Of a stretch of DNA of 33,852 nucleotides, positions 31,693 to 33,852 are shown in pieces. Both the position numbers and the translations under genes were made by a program. The notes below the pieces were generated by a model. It made no database searches, was not told where the DNA came from, and worked only from the letters and a program-made list of their open reading frames with translations. Origin of the DNA: a virus; IMG/VR virus record IMGVR_UViG_3300031758_000292, positions 1 to 33,852 of that record; one strand, 5' to 3'. Each line of letters opens with the position of its first letter. The stretch's first letter is position 1.

Positions 31693-32328
31693 TTAATATT
31701 TTGGACCCATATTACCTTTTGCCATAGAATCTGCCCAAATTTGGAACATCTTCTTTAAATCAGCAGGTAATTGTTTATCTCTAATGGATAGTTTTCCATC
31801 AGGTGAAATATGTGCGATTATTTTGTAATCACCATGTTGTTCTTCTGCTCTATTCCAAATAGTTAAACCATTTCCCATATAGCCAGAACCAATATCGTAT
31901 TTTTTAGCTTCTTGAATTGAACTTCTACCCAATCGTTGCTTCATAACTTCTTCAGATACATCAGCAATTTCAAAGTATCTACCCAATACATGACCCATAT
32001 CTTCGTACAATGCTTCTAATCTTTCTTCCTGTGCTTTTGCTTCAAGTGATTCTTTTTCGAATGCAGATTGTAATTTTTTCAATTCATTCATATTACGCTT
32101 AATTGTAACTCTATCGAACCAATCACCACCCTCTCTTAAAGTATATTCTTGTGCAGCATCTGCAATCCCACCTAAAGTTTCTGCAATAGTTCTGATGTCA
32201 GATTTTCTACGCATTCCCTCTCTATGCTGTCCATAGGTAGAAATAATTTCCAAAAAGTGTCTTTTCAACTCTGTTGGGAGTTGTTGAAGTTCTTCTGATT
32301 CTTTGAGTAAATTTTTTAAACGTATCAT
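31693..32328 (-). CDS. Possible internal head protein with capsid-targeting-like N-terminus (211 aa)
   Basis: The first ten residues, MIRLKNLLKE, resemble in length and ending the T4 capsid-targeting sequence (ten residues ending in hydrophobic-x-Glu) that sends internal proteins into the prohead and is removed by gp21. LKE followed by Ser would be the cut site. Residues about 20-150 are charged helices with coiled-coil character (RNMNELKKLQSAFEKESLEA). The C-terminal 55 residues are a separate compact unit: GSGYMGNGLTIWNRAEEQHG, then DYKIIAHISPDGKLSIRDKQ and LPADLKKMFQIWADSM. I cannot name a family. It starts 1 base after the 88-aa gene. Confidence 0.65.
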   Translation of the reverse strand: MIRLKNLLKESEELQQLPTELKRHFLEIISTYGQHREGMRRKSDIRTIAETLGGIADAAQEYTLREGGDWFDRVTIKRNMNELKKLQSAFEKESLEAKAQEERLEALYEDMGHVLGRYFEIADVSEEVMKQRLGRSSIQEAKKYDIGSGYMGNGLTIWNRAEEQHGDYKIIAHISPDGKLSIRDKQLPADLKKMFQIWADSMAKGNMGPKY

Positions 32329-32329
32329 A

Positions 32330-32596
32330 TTATTTCTTTAATATATCGTTTTTCTTAATTTTTGAAACGTATCTCATCATTTCTTGCTTATCAATTCCCA
32401 TAGCATCGATTACCTTTGCTAATACAAGAATTTCTTTTTTACGAGAAAGACTCATTCCTTTGATTTGAGCTACCATTTTATCCAAATATCTTTCTATCGA
32501 TACTGGTAAGTTAGTGTCCAAATCATCCAATGCTTCTTTGATTGTTGGTTTTGGAGCTGCGTTTCTGCCTGGTATAAAATTTACTAATTTTGCCAT
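32330..32596 (-). CDS. Small helical protein of unknown function (88 aa)
   Basis: Not recognised. The first 15 residues (MAKLVNFIPGRNAAPKP) are Pro/Ala-rich. The rest is helical with IKEALDDLDTNLPVSIERYL and LVLAKVIDAMGIDKQEMMRY, and ends in a Lys-rich tail (SKIKKNDILKK). It lies 7 bases after gp21. In T4 the genes next to gp21 (67, 68) encode small prohead core proteins, so a comparable small core or chaperone role is possible, but no sequence likeness to these is visible to me. Confidence 0.6.
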   Translation of the reverse strand: MAKLVNFIPGRNAAPKPTIKEALDDLDTNLPVSIERYLDKMVAQIKGMSLSRKKEILVLAKVIDAMGIDKQEMMRYVSKIKKNDILKK

Positions 32597-32603
32597 ATTT
32601 TTG

Positions 32604-33194
32604 TTAATTTAATTCTATTATAATTTCTCTCATTAAATCTTGTGATTTACACCACTTACCACATTCTTCTGCCATTTTAGCCCACTGCTTTGATTCATTC
32701 ATTGGTGCCATAAATGCTCCATGTGTGGATGGATTAGAAACGAAATCCCAACCAACCAATTCGAAATCTTCCTGAACCATTACGGTCCCATCTTTTAATT
32801 CCTTTACTGAACCTAATCCTCGTGATGAAATACCTAAACGGATATTATTTTTTAATAATTCTTTTAAGATATTACCAGATGGAGTTGAAAGAATTTCTAC
32901 TACACCACATACATCATCACCTTCCCAATAAATTTCTCTAATGTTGTGGGATACATTTTTTAAGTTGATAACAGGAGAATCTGGATGGTCCAACTCACCT
33001 AGCGCTCTACGTTCTTTAATAAGTTGTTTGTATTTTGCACATTCTCTTTCTAAAATTTCTCTAGGATAGCGTCTACCATTTTGATTAGCAGCACCTGCTC
33101 TTTGTAAGATGCCCTTTACCAAATATGTTCCATTTTCTTCTTGTTGAAGTTTTGCTTCAAACAAATGGGTTTCTATCAATAATCCTTTATTCAT
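32604..33194 (-). CDS. 21: Prohead core protease, T4 gp21-like
   Basis: A 196-aa protein. Family blocks are GILQRAGAANQNGRRYPREI, LGELDHPDSPVINLKNVSHN with His70, GVVEILSTPSGNILKELL, IRLGISSRGLGSVKEL with Ser123/Ser124, and WDFVSNPSTHGAF with Asp150. These fit the His-Ser-Asp arrangement of phage prohead serine proteases of the T4 type. It sits inside the prohead, cuts gp22, gp23 and internal proteins after [I/L]-x-E, and then degrades itself. LIE at residues 6-8 could be a self-cleavage site. It starts 1 base after the membrane protein gene and lies two transcripts upstream of gp22 and gp23, with five unrelated small genes in between. Confidence 0.95.
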   Translation of the reverse strand: MNKGLLIETHLFEAKLQQEENGTYLVKGILQRAGAANQNGRRYPREILERECAKYKQLIKERRALGELDHPDSPVINLKNVSHNIREIYWEGDDVCGVVEILSTPSGNILKELLKNNIRLGISSRGLGSVKELKDGTVMVQEDFELVGWDFVSNPSTHGAFMAPMNESKQWAKMAEECGKWCKSQDLMREIIIELN

Positions 33195-33195
33195 C

Positions 33196-33531
33196 TTACT
33201 TTATATCGTTTTTAACCTTTTCAATTGCTTTCTTACTATCGTTAGACCAAGCTTTCAAAAATATATTTTTTAAACCACTTTCAATATCTTCTTTATCAAC
33301 ATTATCGTTATTTACTTTTTTAATAAGAGATTGAATATAATCAGATTTAACCATTTTATCTGCAGCTGCAGCGTTTACTCCGTTATTCTTTTCAATATAT
33401 TCAGTAACATCACTTATAAATTTTTTATTTGATTGTAATTCATCTAATATTCCTGATATTTCTTTTTCAGTTTCTTTAGAACCACTAAAGTATTTAATTC
33501 CTTTTTCTATTAAACCCCCTATGTAATACAT
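33196..33531 (-). CDS. Membrane-anchored protein (111 aa from first ATG; real N-terminus probably further upstream)
   Basis: From the first ATG it reads MYYIGGLIEKGIKYFSGSKE, followed by a charged helical domain. The same frame stays open upstream to 33606 and encodes VNENIAIGILATLTGIIIGK, a full membrane segment that aligns with that of the 145-aa protein (GLLAILGTIAFF). No ATG, GTG or TTG starts this part. An ATG at 33591-33593, overlapping the upstream TAA, is one frame off: one added base in the next A run would give ATG-Lys-Asn-Ile-Ala-Ile-Gly. The alternatives are a sequence error, a -1 frameshift from the upstream gene at the A11 run, or a non-standard start. It lies 1 base before gp21. 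Confidence 0.65.
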   Translation of the reverse strand: MYYIGGLIEKGIKYFSGSKETEKEISGILDELQSNKKFISDVTEYIEKNNGVNAAAADKMVKSDYIQSLIKKVNNDNVDKEDIESGLKNIFLKAWSNDSKKAIEKVKNDIK

Positions 33532-33593
33532 TGCAATTTTACCAATAATGATACCAGTTAGTGTTGCCAGTATTCCAATAGCTATATTTTCAT

Positions 33594-33852
33594 TTACTTT
33601 TTTTTTTTAACCCCCTCGTTTGTTGATTCAGTTGTTATCTTATTTTTTTTGAAATATGCAATTACATCTTTACCAGTATCAAATGCTTTTTGACCTCCCC
33701 AAGAAGAATGATACATCCAATATGAATTGCTTCCATCTTCCCAATCAAAATCACCCGAAGATATTTCTCTACCATCATAGGTTAAATACCCAACACCTTG
33801 TTTAGAATAAAAACGATATTTACCATCTCTAAAATTAACATCTTCGTTTACT
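33594..33852 (-). CDS. Unknown protein, 3' part only (start beyond right edge)
   Basis: The last 85 residues are visible: VNEDVNFRDGKYRFYSKQGV, then GYLTYDGREISSGDFDWEDG and SNSYWMYHSSWGGQKAFDTG, KDVIAYFKKN, ending NEGVKKKK before TAA at 33594-33596. The aromatic, Gly/Asp-rich part looks like a compact domain, and the tail is Lys-rich. I do not recognise a family. Just before its stop are GAGGGGG and a run of 11 A containing A-AAA-AAG in its reading frame, the E. coli dnaX slippery heptamer. A -1 slip there would fuse it to the membrane segment of the next gene. Confidence 0.6.
   Translation of the reverse strand, partial: VNEDVNFRDGKYRFYSKQGVGYLTYDGREISSGDFDWEDGSNSYWMYHSSWGGQKAFDTGKDVIAYFKKNKITTESTNEGVKKKK
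33597..33617 (-). promoter_or_regulatory. Slippery A-run with upstream purine tract (possible -1 frameshift site)
   Basis: Coding strand: GAGGGGG, TT, eleven A, G, then TAA. The heptamer A-AAA-AAG is in the frame of the truncated gene, and the downstream membrane-protein frame is exactly -1. A homopolymer sequencing error would look the same. Confidence 0.4.

Noticed and set aside
1-33852. tRNA genes, insertion sequences or attachment sites
   Set aside because: No cloverleaf, transposase-like frame, or flanking direct repeats were recognised in the few short gaps.

Overview
The window is a late, structural region of a T4-like myovirus (tailed phage or provirus), very AT-rich, with every supported gene on the minus strand, so transcription runs from the right edge to the left. 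Recognisable T4-type proteins are the prohead protease gp21 (32604-33194), scaffold gp22 (29247-30500), major capsid protein gp23 (27604-29217), neck and tail-completion proteins resembling gp13, gp14 and gp15 (23562-26347), tail sheath gp18 (1462-3696), tail tube gp19 (927-1415) and the start of a gp26/gp51-type baseplate protein (1-170). The host is probably a member of the Bacteroidota. The phage carries a ribosomal protein bS21 of the Bacteroidota type, its genes lack evident Shine-Dalgarno sequences and have A/T-rich leaders, and one leader holds a TTG / TAnnTTTG-type promoter.

Layout from right to left. (1) 30671-33852 is a tightly packed head-assembly operon: a truncated gene, a small membrane protein whose N-terminus is out of frame, gp21, an 88-aa protein, a possible internal head protein, a second related membrane protein, a minimal Dps-like ferritin and bS21. 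(2) 26400-30500 holds gp22, gp23 and two small proteins with matching N-termini that are probably head fibres or decorations. (3) 22686-26347 is the neck and tail-completion cluster, in which three consecutive genes share a C-terminal beta domain. (4) 3765-22682, more than half the window, is a large array of fibre and adhesin genes. They are built from shared modules: Mtd-like N-termini, SGSSQ repeats, coiled-coil repeats, LamG lectin domains, a Delta-60 beta-propeller and S74 chaperone domains. The array also includes a glycosyltransferase and a LamG protein with an internal Hint (intein-like) domain. (5) 927-3696 holds sheath and tube. (6) 1-744 holds two small non-structural genes behind their own host-type promoter, then the baseplate gene.

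Gene blocks are separated by clear intrinsic terminators and by a recurrent element, coding-strand (AG)ATATTTATA, seen upstream of twelve genes or gene blocks. It is the reverse complement of the T4 late promoter box TATAAATA and may be this phage's own late signal.

No gene-free stretch exceeds 300 bases. The longest are 745-926 (promoter plus terminator) and 30501-30670 (gp22 leader). I saw no tRNA, CRISPR array, insertion sequence or plus-strand gene. The most unusual content is the cassette between gp21 and gp22 (Dps-like protein, bS21, paired membrane proteins, candidate capsid-targeted protein), the Hint-domain adhesin and the motif system.
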